Shown here in pieces: positions 7,873 through 14,540 of a stretch of 43,102 nt of DNA (its first letter is position 1; every line of letters starts with the position of its first letter). The DNA comes from a virus. The notes under the pieces are model-generated. The model had not been told where the DNA came from and did not search any database. It saw nothing but the letters and a program-made list of their open reading frames with translations. The position numbers and the translations under genes were made by a program. Where the stretch lies: the IMG/VR virus record IMGVR_UViG_3300044617_001249, positions 1-43,102 of that record, one strand, 5' to 3'.

Positions 7873-8334
7873 ATGGTTAACACATTCCTACCATGGCCAG
7901 ATGAAAAGAAGACAGCTAAGTCCTTAGACAATAAGAGACTAGGTAAGCAACGTGTTGAAGGGTTGCAAATACTTAGGGCTAACTTGGGTCTAACTAAAGG
8001 ATGGCGCAATCACCCCGCAGCAGTTATGTGGCGTGGACACGAAGGTGCCCTTGCTCAATATATCTGTGCAATATGTGACGAGTGGGAATCTCGTGGGTAC
8101 ACAGACAATGTACGTGCCCAAGTACTAGAGTTGTGGAAGACTAATAACTTCCCCGACTCTTCGTTTACTAAACCATGGTGGTGGGGTAAACGACAAATCC
8201 ATCGTTCACATAAATCCAATCTAAAGCGCAAAGATCCTGGTTACTACAGTTTCAATGTGCCGGACGATCTGCCATACCGATGGCCTACGCCAGACGGTAC
8301 CTTTCGTACAACAGAGAAAAAGGGGAAGAAATGA
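7873..8334 (+). CDS. Pyrimidine-dimer DNA glycosylase-like protein (DenV / MSMEG_6728 family)
   Basis: A 153-residue protein with the family signature: MVNTFLPWPD at the N terminus, SLDNKRLGKQRVEGLQIL, and GWRNHPAAVMWRGHE. These match the small actinobacterial and phage proteins grouped with T4 endonuclease V (Pyr_excise). The T4 enzyme removes UV-induced pyrimidine dimers by glycosylase/AP-lyase chemistry with an N-terminal nucleophile. Several basic residues near the C terminus (KRQIHRSHKSNLKRKD) fit DNA binding. A UV-repair role suits a phage in sunlit water; that is inference. Stop overlaps the next start (ATGA). Confidence 0.8.
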   Translation: MVNTFLPWPDEKKTAKSLDNKRLGKQRVEGLQILRANLGLTKGWRNHPAAVMWRGHEGALAQYICAICDEWESRGYTDNVRAQVLELWKTNNFPDSSFTKPWWWGKRQIHRSHKSNLKRKDPGYYSFNVPDDLPYRWPTPDGTFRTTEKKGKK

Positions 8335-8813
8335 TAGTGACACGTAAACAAGCCTGCGAATTAATCGCAGAGTCACTTAACAACGACATCGAGTTAACTG
8401 GTGAGAAGCTGGAAGCAGTCATTCTTGCAGTCAACTCAGATATCCAAGTCCGTGATTGGCTAATGGGCTTACCAAACAGGTGGTCATTAGAAGAAGGTAT
8501 CAAGCTCATGCAGTATATGTGTGTGCACGCACCTTCTGAGGATCTAGTGCCCTTTGTAACGTTACAGGCTCTTTACTACTATGAGTTAGGTAACACAGAA
8601 AAATCAACAATGCTGCTGAACTATGCACTACGTCTGGATAAAGACTACTCATTAGCACAACTATTGCTAAAAGTATTTACTGCCGGATGGCCAGCTGAAC
8701 AGTTCAAGACAATGCGTGACGGCATCGATCCTAAAATCATCGAAGCTTGTTACGGACCAGAAGGTGCAACAACCATCAAAGAAAATGGAGAGCTACAATA
8801 TGTCAATGTATAA
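8331..8813 (+). CDS. DUF4192 family protein
   Basis: A 160-residue protein. I start it at the ATG at 8331, which overlaps the preceding stop as ATGA and has GGGGAAGA upstream. The C-terminal half, with YYELGNTEKSTMLLNYALRL then DKDYSLAQLLLKVFTAGWPA, is characteristic of DUF4192, a family found almost only in Actinobacteria and their phages. Function unknown; the repeated helical pattern resembles TPR-like packing. This gene supports an actinobacterial host. Confidence 0.72.
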   Translation: MIVTRKQACELIAESLNNDIELTGEKLEAVILAVNSDIQVRDWLMGLPNRWSLEEGIKLMQYMCVHAPSEDLVPFVTLQALYYYELGNTEKSTMLLNYALRLDKDYSLAQLLLKVFTAGWPAEQFKTMRDGIDPKIIEACYGPEGATTIKENGELQYVNV

Positions 8814-8994
8814 AGTGACGATACACGACCATATAATCTATGACTATATGGTTGAAGCAGATAGCCTACAAGAAGCTATCGACAGAGCAGAAGACACCAT
8901 CACCAATGATGAGTCTCACCTGTGGGTAGAAGATACCGAGGCCGGTTGGACAGATGTCGGATCCGTGTACAACGAAGACGGCGAAGAGATTTGA
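8800..8994 (+). CDS. Small acidic hypothetical protein, 64 aa
   Basis: Start chosen at the ATG at 8800 behind AATGGAGAGC, overlapping the previous gene by 14 bases; a longer reading from 8716 would overlap much more and lacks a site. The product (MSMYKVTIHDHIIYDYMVEA then an acidic helix) has a beta-alpha pattern like many small phage proteins with VEADS-x-EAI helices. Stop TGA is followed at once by copy 6 of the 13-base repeat. Confidence 0.65.
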   Translation: MSMYKVTIHDHIIYDYMVEADSLQEAIDRAEDTITNDESHLWVEDTEAGWTDVGSVYNEDGEEI

Positions 8995-8995
8995 C

Positions 8996-9008
8996 CCAAC
9001 ACAAACAA
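8996..9008 (+). repeat. CCAACACAAACAA repeat, copy 6
   Basis: Exact copy starting two bases after a TGA stop and 34 bases before the ATG at 9043, again followed by GAGAAAGG. Confidence 0.85.
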
Positions 9009-9042
9009 CCCCGCTAGAATGGAATATAGAGAAAGGGGACAC

Positions 9043-9231
9043 ATGGAGTATGACCTACGTGTAACGTTCAGAGTCAAGCTCAAGCAATGGAGAGTAGATG
9101 ACCAAAGCGATCCAGCCAACAGGGAGTGGAGCTTAAAAGTCTACGACAGAAATCTAGGCGAGTGGACTCACATTAACAATCTAAATAGACCTGGTGAGGA
9201 AGCTTATCTAGAATCAGTGCAAGAAATATAA
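9043..9231 (+). CDS. Small hypothetical protein, 62 aa
   Basis: Starts at the ATG at 9043 behind GAGAAAGGGG; the longer reading from 9019 would begin before this site and is less likely. Rich in Trp, Arg and Glu, with alternating beta-strand pattern (DLRVTFRVKLKQWRV). No family recognised. It is followed by two tandem hairpins. Confidence 0.65.
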   Translation: MEYDLRVTFRVKLKQWRVDDQSDPANREWSLKVYDRNLGEWTHINNLNRPGEEAYLESVQEI

Positions 9232-9232
9232 A

Positions 9233-9294
9233 GCCCCGGGGCGCAATCCCGGGGCCTTGAGGGTGTGAACTCTGTTCTTTGAGAGCTTACACCC
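9233..9294 (+). terminator. Tandem hairpins between genes
   Basis: GCCCCGGG (9233-9240) pairs perfectly with CCCGGGGC (9248-9255). Straight after it, GGGTGTGAACTCT (9261-9273) pairs with AGAGCTTACACCC (9282-9294) with two mismatches. Neither is followed by a U run, so the pair may be an attenuator, an RNA-processing site or a weak terminator rather than a classical intrinsic terminator. Confidence 0.55.
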
Positions 9295-9317
9295 TGAGTG
9301 TACACCAAGAAGGAGAA

Positions 9318-9563
9318 ATGAACACAATGCTGTTCTCACAACTTAATATCAAGACAAAAGAGATAAGGAAACTTGTCTCTGCCCTGGAAACAGCTGGCCT
9401 TACGGTCACGATAACTCCAGGTAAACACCACGTAAAAGTGGTTAACCCCGAGACAAGGAAAGTGGTCTTCTTTGGACCACAATCCTTAGGGGACCGAAGG
9501 GCCGGTAAAAACATCCTACGTGACCTAAAGCAGGTAGGGTTCAACGAAGACATAAAGCTATAA
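9318..9563 (+). CDS. HicA-like small dsRBD-fold protein
   Basis: An 81-residue basic protein starting at the ATG at 9318 behind AGAAGGAGA. The order KEIRKLVSALETAGLTVT, PGKHHVKVV, then NILRDLKQVGF resembles HicA/YcfA proteins, in which a glycine-serine/lysine-histidine segment carries the catalytic His of an mRNA interferase. No HicB antitoxin gene follows, so this may be a solitary RNA-binding relative rather than a toxin. The following gene (9574) does not look like HicB. Tandem hairpins precede it. Confidence 0.5.
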   Translation: MNTMLFSQLNIKTKEIRKLVSALETAGLTVTITPGKHHVKVVNPETRKVVFFGPQSLGDRRAGKNILRDLKQVGFNEDIKL

Positions 9564-9573
9564 GGAGAGCGTA

Positions 9574-9864
9574 ATGAGTAAAAAAGTAAGTAGTGTATTC
9601 AGTGCAAGTATCGTAAAGAATCAAGCAAAAGGTGGTGCATGGCTAGCCAGCATTTCACTATTTGACGAAGGTGTGGATAACATGCCTTACGGCTTGTATC
9701 AAGCTGCATGGGCTAATGCATCAGCTGCTAAGCGATGGGTTAAAGAAATTCTCGTAGAGAATACTCCACGCAAGTCGGTAAAGATGGTTGCTAGTGATTT
9801 GCTTGATGCAAAGAACAAGCCCACACGTTTCGATGGGGCCATTAGCTTTAAGCGAGATGCATAA
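9574..9864 (+). CDS. Hypothetical protein, 96 aa
   Basis: A basic, Ala/Ser-rich protein starting behind AAGGAGAG, with a strand-rich N-terminal half (VFSASIVKN, AWLASISLF) and a helical middle (WANASAAKRWVKEILVE). This resembles small single-domain phage proteins but I cannot assign a family. The stop overlaps the next start as TAATG. Confidence 0.7.
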   Translation: MSKKVSSVFSASIVKNQAKGGAWLASISLFDEGVDNMPYGLYQAAWANASAAKRWVKEILVENTPRKSVKMVASDLLDAKNKPTRFDGAISFKRDA

Positions 9865-9998
9865 TGGACATGGAAACAGTACTGCCGTTTAAGACGGTGA
9901 ACGATATAGTAAAAGAAATAAAAGAAACAGACGAACTACCACTAGCTGAAGAGAAACAGTGTGGCTGCGGTCATTGCAGCTGCGGAGGAGATATATAA
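9864..9998 (+). CDS. Mini-protein with Cys-rich tail, 44 aa
   Basis: Start ATG at 9864 overlaps the preceding TAA (TAATG), and the TAA at 9996-9998 abuts the next ATG. The N-terminal 30 residues are a charged helix. The tail KQCGCGHCSCGG packs four cysteines and one histidine into eight residues, a likely metal (zinc or copper) binding cluster of metallothionein type. Function unknown. Confidence 0.6.
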   Translation: MDMETVLPFKTVNDIVKEIKETDELPLAEEKQCGCGHCSCGGDI

Positions 9999-10208
9999 AT
10001 GGCTAAGTACAGGGTGATGTTTAGTGTGCAGAAGAGTGGCACACTAATCTTTGATGCAGACAATGCAGATCATGCTAAGGATATCTATGAACAGCTGCTG
10101 GCTGGGGATACTTATCCTGATGAGTTGGAGAGCTATGAAGATATAGAAGACTCTGACACCCAGTACTTTGAGTTGACAGATAACTCAGGGCGTGTGTTAG
10201 CTAGTTAG
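9999..10208 (+). CDS. Small acidic hypothetical protein, 69 aa
   Basis: Starts at 9999 directly after the preceding stop, with GCGGAGGAG as binding site. Beta-alpha-beta pattern (AKYRVMFSVQKSGTLIFDA, then a helix, then strands) like the 8800 gene. Strongly acidic in the second half. It is the last gene of the + strand block, ending just before a strong hairpin. Confidence 0.7.
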   Translation: MAKYRVMFSVQKSGTLIFDADNADHAKDIYEQLLAGDTYPDELESYEDIEDSDTQYFELTDNSGRVLAS

Positions 10209-10221
10209 TTAGGACAAGCAA

Positions 10222-10255
10222 TTGGCCCCCGGCTCTTAATTGAGTCGGGGGCCAA
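10222..10255. terminator. Bidirectional hairpin at convergent gene ends
   Basis: TTGGCCCCCG on the left pairs with CGGGGGCCAA on the right around a short CTC/GAG extension. It sits between the last + gene (stop 10208) and the convergent - gene (stop 10275), so it would end transcription from both sides. Confidence 0.75.
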
Positions 10256-10256
10256 A

Positions 10257-10268
10257 TGTTTGTGTTGG
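10257..10268 (-). repeat. CCAACACAAACA repeat on - strand, copy 7
   Basis: Twelve of the thirteen repeat bases, in reverse orientation, placed six bases after the stop of the acidic mini-protein at the border of the two blocks. As with copies 2, 5 and 6, it follows a stop codon closely. Confidence 0.7.
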
Positions 10269-10274
10269 CGCTTT

Positions 10275-10418
10275 TTAGGCCTCGTCTAGATCATCGTCTG
10301 CGAGGTCTGCTTCAAGGTCTTCTAGATCCTCTTCATCAAGGTCTAGCTCATCGAAACCATCTTCAAAGTCTTCTTCGAAGTCTTCATCAAATAGGTCTGG
10401 GTTTAGTTCGTCTGACAT
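10275..10418 (-). CDS. Very acidic mini-protein, 47 aa
   Basis: Starts at the ATG at 10416-10418 behind AGGAGAAAC, eight bases after the end of the ribonucleotide reductase gene on the same strand. Of 47 residues, 16 are Asp and 11 Glu, and there is no Lys, Arg or His. The pattern repeats acidic residues with single Leu or Phe (for example DLFDEDFEEDFED). Possible roles are a partner of the reductase or a nucleic-acid mimic; both are guesses. Confidence 0.7.
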   Translation of the reverse strand: MSDELNPDLFDEDFEEDFEDGFDELDLDEEDLEDLEADLADDDLDEA

Positions 10419-10426
10419 GTTTCTCC

Positions 10427-12457
10427 TTAGGCGTTATCTCTGATTAGCTTCACTTCACAAGCATCTGTGGTGCAATAGGCCTCACCAACTGCATCAAATG
10501 CCATTCCCTCATATACTCCAGTCAAATCAATTGGAAATAGAGTCATGCGGGCTTCTTCATATTCCTCTGCAGTACTTTGTGTGTACGGCATTTGGGGGTA
10601 AAGAGTATCATCCATAGCAAGGAATGACACAGTCTTTAATTGACCATCGTACATGTGTAGTACGGTGCCAATAGCTTCAGCTTCTTTCTTCGGATCAAAG
10701 GATACAGTTACAGATACAGAGTTATCTGACCAGTAACGTTGAGCAGTAGCAGCAAGTGCCATCTTCTCATAGATAGATACATCCTTTTCAGAACGTACAG
10801 CCTCTGACTTGATTGGGAAGTACACGACTGAGGTATTCTCAGGGTCAGTACTTGAAGGTTCAATGCGATAGTTTGCCAACTTAAATAGTGGCAGCATAGG
10901 GTCATTGTTTGAGAAACGGATTGTACGTAAGAAGTACTTACCGCCAGGTGTCCAGTGAACTCCAGGAGATTCACCGGCAAGAATAGATACAGTTCCAGAT
11001 GGCTTTACAGTTGTCATCTTGATTGACTCACGGATACCCAACCACTCAGAGTAACTCTTGTCATAGCTAGTTACTACGGCGTAGCCTTCATCCATCCATG
11101 TGCGAAGAAGAGGGAGACCCTTTGTATCCGCAAAGTTTGCGATACCGGAGATAGACGTACCAATACGGCGGTTGCGCTGCATGATAGCGTTGGTCTCCTC
11201 CCAGTGAGTAGGAATCAACGTTACTGTTTTAGCATAAAGGTATGCAAACTTCAGTGTGCGCTTGAAATCATCTAGGCTGTCATGACGGTTGATGTATGTC
11301 TCAACAAGAGTACAGCATTCGAAGGACTCCAAAGACTGCTCAGCACATGGGTTGTACCCAGCTGCTCGCCAATCCTTATTGTTAATTGGATCAGCTAGAC
11401 GACCGTACTTACGGGTTACGTCCATCCAAAGCACTCCAGGTTCACCGTTGCGGGCGATACCCTCAATGATGGGAGTTAGGTCCTGACCTACAGATACCTC
11501 AACGGAGTTGTTAGACATCCAGGCCCAGCCAGGTGCGTCTGGATCATAAGAGTTACGCTCTGGGAACGCCTCAGCATTCTTTAAGTTCAGAAAGTCTTGG
11601 TCATCAATACGTCCGATGAGTAGCTCAGCTGAACGTCGAACGTTGCCGGAGACTACGCATACACCAATCAGGTTACCAAGGTCTGCGATGTCACGACGGG
11701 TGAGTTTTTCACCTGCACGATTCCCAAAGATCTTAGTTATATGGTTGTGTAGTTTGATTAGGGGTTCTGCTCCCGCGGCGGTTCCGCCAAAGGTTTTAAT
11801 CGGAGTGCCGGCTGGTCTGATTTGTGAGTAGTCAAATATAGGGCACTTCGTATCTGGTTTAAGGTAGCTATTGATGAGGGCTGCGGTGCTTTCGACCCAA
11901 CCTTCTCTGGTATCTGGGATGACATAAGTCTCTCCTTCTTGACAAGGGTAGATAGTAAAGTCTTTGTCTGCCCCCTTATCATCAAAGCCCACACCAACTC
12001 CCAGCATAGATGCCTCCATAAGGAAGGCAAAAGGTTTAGCCGGATCGATCTTGGTCATGGCGTTTGTAGATACAAATGAGCAGTTCTGCAACGCTGCAGA
12101 GTTCTTCTGTACATTAACAAGTGGGGTACCCATCATCCAAAGACCACGTCCTGGTGGGGTCCACTTCAAATTGAATAGTCGGTCAAAGCCCTCTTTAGCG
12201 GATGAGGCAGCCTTAACATCTGACCAAGGTAGGCGCTGTTGCTTTGCGTAATCCTTCTGAAGTGAGTACATGCCATTGATGACACGCTCACATACATCTA
12301 CCCAAGTCTCCTTGGTGCCGTCCTCTTTAAGACGAGAGTATGTACGAAGGAAGGTAATCTCACCAACGGAGTTACCGGCGGCATCTTGGTAGCCCCAAGG
12401 AACCTTCTTTGAACGATAGGCACTGACAAACTCTTCTGCTAATTTAAACGAAAACAC
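10427..12457 (-). CDS. nrdJ: Adenosylcobalamin-dependent (class II) ribonucleotide reductase, monomeric type
   Basis: A 676-residue enzyme that would reduce ribonucleotides to deoxyribonucleotides for phage DNA synthesis, using adenosylcobalamin to make the thiyl radical. Visible landmarks: N-terminal redox Cys in ALQNCSFV (C126), the radical-site motif NPCAE (C371, E373), the second redox Cys in FECC (C381/C382), and a C-terminal shuttle pair CTTDAC (C662, C667). The single-chain layout resembles the Lactobacillus leichmannii triphosphate reductase (about 740 residues). GTG start behind AAGAAAGAGGA. No NrdB-type small subunit is nearby, as expected for class II. It leads directly into the acidic mini-protein. 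Confidence 0.93.
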   Translation of the reverse strand: MFSFKLAEEFVSAYRSKKVPWGYQDAAGNSVGEITFLRTYSRLKEDGTKETWVDVCERVINGMYSLQKDYAKQQRLPWSDVKAASSAKEGFDRLFNLKWTPPGRGLWMMGTPLVNVQKNSAALQNCSFVSTNAMTKIDPAKPFAFLMEASMLGVGVGFDDKGADKDFTIYPCQEGETYVIPDTREGWVESTAALINSYLKPDTKCPIFDYSQIRPAGTPIKTFGGTAAGAEPLIKLHNHITKIFGNRAGEKLTRRDIADLGNLIGVCVVSGNVRRSAELLIGRIDDQDFLNLKNAEAFPERNSYDPDAPGWAWMSNNSVEVSVGQDLTPIIEGIARNGEPGVLWMDVTRKYGRLADPINNKDWRAAGYNPCAEQSLESFECCTLVETYINRHDSLDDFKRTLKFAYLYAKTVTLIPTHWEETNAIMQRNRRIGTSISGIANFADTKGLPLLRTWMDEGYAVVTSYDKSYSEWLGIRESIKMTTVKPSGTVSILAGESPGVHWTPGGKYFLRTIRFSNNDPMLPLFKLANYRIEPSSTDPENTSVVYFPIKSEAVRSEKDVSIYEKMALAATAQRYWSDNSVSVTVSFDPKKEAEAIGTVLHMYDGQLKTVSFLAMDDTLYPQMPYTQSTAEEYEEARMTLFPIDLTGVYEGMAFDAVGEAYCTTDACEVKLIRDNA

Positions 12458-12498
12458 TACATATCCTCTTTCTTATATATTCTCACTGTTATCAGGTA

Positions 12499-13977
12499 CT
12501 ATCCTTCTAATTGGTCTTTGATTATTTTGCTGGCGTCTCCCTCGCTTAAGCCATTATTGGGCAACTCCCGTAGGGTGTTTGCCCGGTCTCCGAATAGTGC
12601 AGACATGACGCCTCCAGAGGTTTGACGCTCCACAGTCATGCGGAGAACTTCCTTGTTCTCCTCTAATTTCTTAATCTCTCCTACGATCTTAAAGAGTCGG
12701 TCAATCTCCTGACCCGTGTTTGGATCCGGATATCCACCGTTCAATTCTTCAGCAAAACGTGCAAAAGCGACTCTAGCGCCCTGCATTTCAACAATTGCGT
12801 TCAATAATCCCTTGAGTTGCTCCTTGGTCTTAATCTCCACAGGGAGGCTGAAGGCACAGGAATTGTTAGGTTTGAATGCCGGGCAATTGGATGCGACGAA
12901 GCAAGTATTGCATTGACGGAAGGAAGTTTGGGTACTCTCTAAGACCGGAGCATCACGAATTACGTCTCTTCCATCAACATCTTTTTCAAAAATTGTCTTG
13001 GTTGTAACCCCAAAAACTGGCAGGGTTTGCATGTCTTCAGGCTTGCGGTTGGTTAAATCTTTCCGCACCTCTATACCCCTGTTATCAGGACTGACCCCAC
13101 GTGTTTCCGCAGAACCTGCACTATCTAATGGGTCACTGTTATCAGATAACATGGGCTTCCTCTTCTTGTCTAATGATTTCTCGAGCTGCAGGTAGCTCCA
13201 GATGGCGAGGCGAGTAACCTCATTACTATCGTCATTAATAATCTTGTCGAAGTCTAATCCGGCCTTCTCGATGATCGCTTTGTAGCGAGGACGAGCCTGG
13301 TCTTTTTGTTTCTTCTGATAGCGCACTAGTCTAGTGCCATCCCAGACAATTGTCTCGCCTCTCATCATCGGACTTAACCAAGACAGGGTAGCAGCCGTGC
13401 TGACAGGAACCTGCCTCAAATTATCTGGCTTAGCACATGCTATACCATGAAACTGCAGGTCTGGAAACTGGCTCAAAAGGGCCTTAGAACGGGCTGAAAG
13501 GCTCGTATCGTCCTCAATAGACTCACCCAAGATAGAGACGTTGGGATATTGTTCAGCAAGGTTGTATAGACCAGTATGGCCTGTTGATGAGTGCCACACC
13601 ATAGAGGAGCGTTCAAGGCCAAAGTCTTCCCAAAAGGTACGACGTTGATGGTTGATCCAATTAGATCCTAGTACAGCGGCGTCTAACTCTGTAGCAAGGT
13701 GGATTCTATCCTCATTAATAGCAACAAAGTCCTGGTAGTTAGCGGCGTATTCTTCCAGCTCTCGCTGTGTAAGATTCAGATCGTTAATCTGATGGCCGCC
13801 ACCATCTACGTAGATCAAAGTATCTTCAGGGAATCTATCCTTGAGTAGGTAATCTTTGGTCTTTGGGAGTCCACGCTTAACTAACCTGAAGTAGTTAACG
13901 CTGATGTGTTTAGCTCCGGCGCTAGCCAGAAGAGTTCTGTGTGATGGTACTTCTCCGCCCATGAAGACTATGTTCAT
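12499..13977 (-). CDS. TGT/DpdA-like TIM-barrel protein with C-terminal Cys cluster
   Basis: A 492-residue protein. The N-terminal 220 residues follow the order seen in phage queuine tRNA-ribosyltransferase-like and DpdA proteins: TLIYVDGGGHQI, then VWHSSTGHTGLYNL, then FHGIACAKPDNLRQVPV followed by a Trp and a strand (TIVWDGTRL). In that superfamily the barrel exchanges a guanine for a 7-deazaguanine in tRNA or DNA. A linker of about 60 residues precedes a cysteine cluster CNTCFVASNCPAF...C (four Cys) and a helical tail. Catalytic Asp residues cannot be assigned with confidence. Overlaps the next upstream gene by four bases (ATGA). Confidence 0.5.
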   Translation of the reverse strand: MNIVFMGGEVPSHRTLLASAGAKHISVNYFRLVKRGLPKTKDYLLKDRFPEDTLIYVDGGGHQINDLNLTQRELEEYAANYQDFVAINEDRIHLATELDAAVLGSNWINHQRRTFWEDFGLERSSMVWHSSTGHTGLYNLAEQYPNVSILGESIEDDTSLSARSKALLSQFPDLQFHGIACAKPDNLRQVPVSTAATLSWLSPMMRGETIVWDGTRLVRYQKKQKDQARPRYKAIIEKAGLDFDKIINDDSNEVTRLAIWSYLQLEKSLDKKRKPMLSDNSDPLDSAGSAETRGVSPDNRGIEVRKDLTNRKPEDMQTLPVFGVTTKTIFEKDVDGRDVIRDAPVLESTQTSFRQCNTCFVASNCPAFKPNNSCAFSLPVEIKTKEQLKGLLNAIVEMQGARVAFARFAEELNGGYPDPNTGQEIDRLFKIVGEIKKLEENKEVLRMTVERQTSGGVMSALFGDRANTLRELPNNGLSEGDASKIIKDQLEG

Positions 13978-14438
13978 TCGTAGCGCTTAATCTGGCTTCC
14001 GAGGTGGGCTTCGAGCAGGGCATCCCGTTGGCGTTCAATTTCAACCTTGAGATCTTCCCAGGGTTTTACCATACGGGTAGTACGTACAAATTTAGGTTCA
14101 GCAAACATAAGGGTAGTTACGTTCTTAGATAGTGCATAGGCACAACGGTCTGCGTCCGGGTCTATGAATAATGAGACTTTGCCACGTGATAAGGCTAGGT
14201 CTAAATGGCGGGCCCTGAGATCCTGGCCCTCAAAGAAATGTCGGGAATCGTATACATCTGCATAGCCAACAATCATATTACTACGAAGCCAGTGCTCCGT
14301 CAAATCTTCAGGTAAGTCTGAGCAGATTACGACACGGTATTGTTCAGCAAGAATGCGATAAAGACGGATACCCTCTTGAATTGGGTCTCCACCCTCAGTC
14401 TTCATTACGCCCTCAACTGAGATTAGAGCTGTAGCCAT
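13974..14438 (-). CDS. HAD-like protein, possibly inactive
   Basis: A 154-residue protein. The order of motifs is HAD-like: a first strand ALISVEGVM where a HAD has DxDGT, VVICSD at the place of the Ser/Thr motif II, and LFIDPDADRC near the place of the acidic motif. The nucleophilic Asp is replaced by Val-Glu, so a phosphatase activity is doubtful. It has a GGAGGATTAA site and directly abuts the upstream mini-protein. It is translationally coupled to the TGT-like gene. Confidence 0.5.
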   Translation of the reverse strand: MATALISVEGVMKTEGGDPIQEGIRLYRILAEQYRVVICSDLPEDLTEHWLRSNMIVGYADVYDSRHFFEGQDLRARHLDLALSRGKVSLFIDPDADRCAYALSKNVTTLMFAEPKFVRTTRMVKPWEDLKVEIERQRDALLEAHLGSQIKRYE

Positions 14439-14540
14439 TTAATCCTCCGGTGTACCTTGTCCCGCACAAATACATTTACAATCGTCTACTTCACATACAC
14501 CGTAATCCATCCGGTGTTTACATCTTATACAGTTAACCAC
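14439..14540 (-). CDS. Mini zinc-ribbon-like protein, 33 aa
   Basis: Starts at a GTG at 14540 that overlaps the end of the nucleotidyltransferase-like gene, with CGGAGA about 10 bases upstream, and ends in TAA immediately before the ATG of the HAD-like gene. The product has six cysteines: CIRC at the N terminus, then VC, DDCKCIC. The spacing fits a small zinc site. The exact fit between neighbours supports translation. Confidence 0.55.
   Translation of the reverse strand: MVNCIRCKHRMDYGVCEVDDCKCICAGQGTPED

Noticed and set aside
9287-9553. Antisense ORF across the HicA-like gene
   Set aside because: Covers the same bases as a well-supported + gene with good binding site; composition is that of a shadow frame.
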